Below, in pieces: positions 5,860 to 6,007 of a stretch of 6,007 nt of DNA; position 1 is the first letter of the stretch; every line of letters begins with the position of its first letter. The translations under genes were made by a program, and so were the position numbers. The stretch lies in NCBI GenBank assembly GCA_947459055.1, contig CANHCG010000123.1, forward strand, positions 1-6,007, given 5' to 3'. The notes beneath the pieces were generated by a model that did not search any database, was not told the DNA's origin, and saw only the letters and a list, made by a program, of their open reading frames with translations. The stretch comes from Cytophagaceae bacterium (GTDB taxonomy: Bacteria > Bacteroidota > Bacteroidia > Cytophagales > Spirosomataceae).

Positions 5860-6007
5860 AACTTAAGCCGTATTGCTTAAGTACTTCGGCTGGAACGCCT
5901 GGCCAGTCATTTGGCGTATTTCCCTTATACCCTAAATCATCGATTCCGATGCGGGAGGTATAAAAACCGGTAGCTGTCAAATTACGCATCAAGCTAAAAA
6001 AGTTAAC
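5849..6007 (-). CDS. Gluconate 2-dehydrogenase subunit 3 family protein, C-terminal part (cut by right edge)
   Basis: The minus strand is open from the window edge for 52 codons to the TAA at 5851-5849. The translation starts VNFFSLMRNLTATGFYTS, continues RIGIDDLGYKGNTPNDW, and ends with PGVPAEVLKQYGLSYDV. The 'FFxLMRxLTxxGFYTSxIG' block followed by 'LGYKGN' and a 'WPGVP' segment matches the C-terminal end of the gluconate 2-dehydrogenase subunit 3 family (PF13618) as found in Cytophagales. That small secreted subunit normally partners a GMC-type flavoprotein dehydrogenase; no partner is visible, though one could lie beyond the right edge. The substrate is therefore unknown. Its last 11 bp overlap the start of pgeF in another frame. 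It has no start in this window. Confidence 0.8.
   Translation of the reverse strand, partial: VNFFSLMRNLTATGFYTSRIGIDDLGYKGNTPNDWPGVPAEVLKQYGLSYDV
5861..5882. repeat. 8-bp hairpin immediately before the pgeF start codon
   Basis: ACTTAAGC (5861-5868) and GCTTAAGT (5875-5882) are perfect 8-bp inverted arms with the 6-nt loop CGTATT. On the minus strand the hairpin ends one base before the pgeF ATG (5859-5857), occupying the ribosome-landing region. It is also coding for the last residues of the upstream gluconate dehydrogenase subunit 3-type gene (LKQYGLS). A ribosome finishing that gene would unfold it, the arrangement expected for translational coupling. This regulatory role is inference. 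Confidence 0.55.

Overview
The window looks like an ordinary chromosomal segment of a member of the Bacteroidota, most likely a Cytophagales-type bacterium. The inference rests on the gene families: a DUF2851 protein, a secreted protein with a CarboxypepD_reg-like domain, a DUF2007 protein beside CdsA, and a gluconate 2-dehydrogenase subunit 3-type tail. The AT-rich upstream regions, with almost no Shine-Dalgarno motifs, agree with this. Genus or species cannot be named from the sequence alone. Coding density is very high, and no gap between genes exceeds about 82 bp. I see no rRNA, tRNA, insertion sequence, phage gene, CRISPR array or attachment site.

Layout. (1) Positions 1-2355 form a leftward cluster in transcription order dusB (tRNA dihydrouridine synthase), an EamA/DMT-family transporter, and the first 131 codons of a DUF2851 protein that runs off the left edge. 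(2) Positions 2389-5130 form a rightward cluster: a CPBP-family intramembrane protease, a 66-aa DUF2007 protein overlapping it by 4 bp, cdsA (CDP-diacylglycerol synthase) starting 5 nt later, and, after a 47-bp gap, a secreted CarboxypepD_reg-like protein. (3) Positions 5131-6007 are leftward: the last 52 codons of a gluconate 2-dehydrogenase subunit 3-type protein, overlapping by 11 bp the start of pgeF (YfiH/laccase-domain purine nucleosidase/peptidoglycan editing factor family). The two leftward units flank the rightward one. dusB and the CPBP gene diverge from a 33-bp gap, while the CarboxypepD_reg gene and pgeF converge with directly abutting stop codons.

Functionally the genes are mostly housekeeping or envelope-related: tRNA modification, solute export, membrane proteolysis, phospholipid precursor synthesis and envelope quality control. 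I found no convincing undescribed system such as defence, mobile or biosynthetic modules. The most noteworthy non-coding structure is a run of inverted repeats around the start of pgeF: a perfect 8-bp stem ending one base before its ATG, a perfect 10-bp GC-rich stem at codons 14-23, and a weaker one beyond. Together with the 11-bp gene overlap they suggest translational coupling. This is inference.
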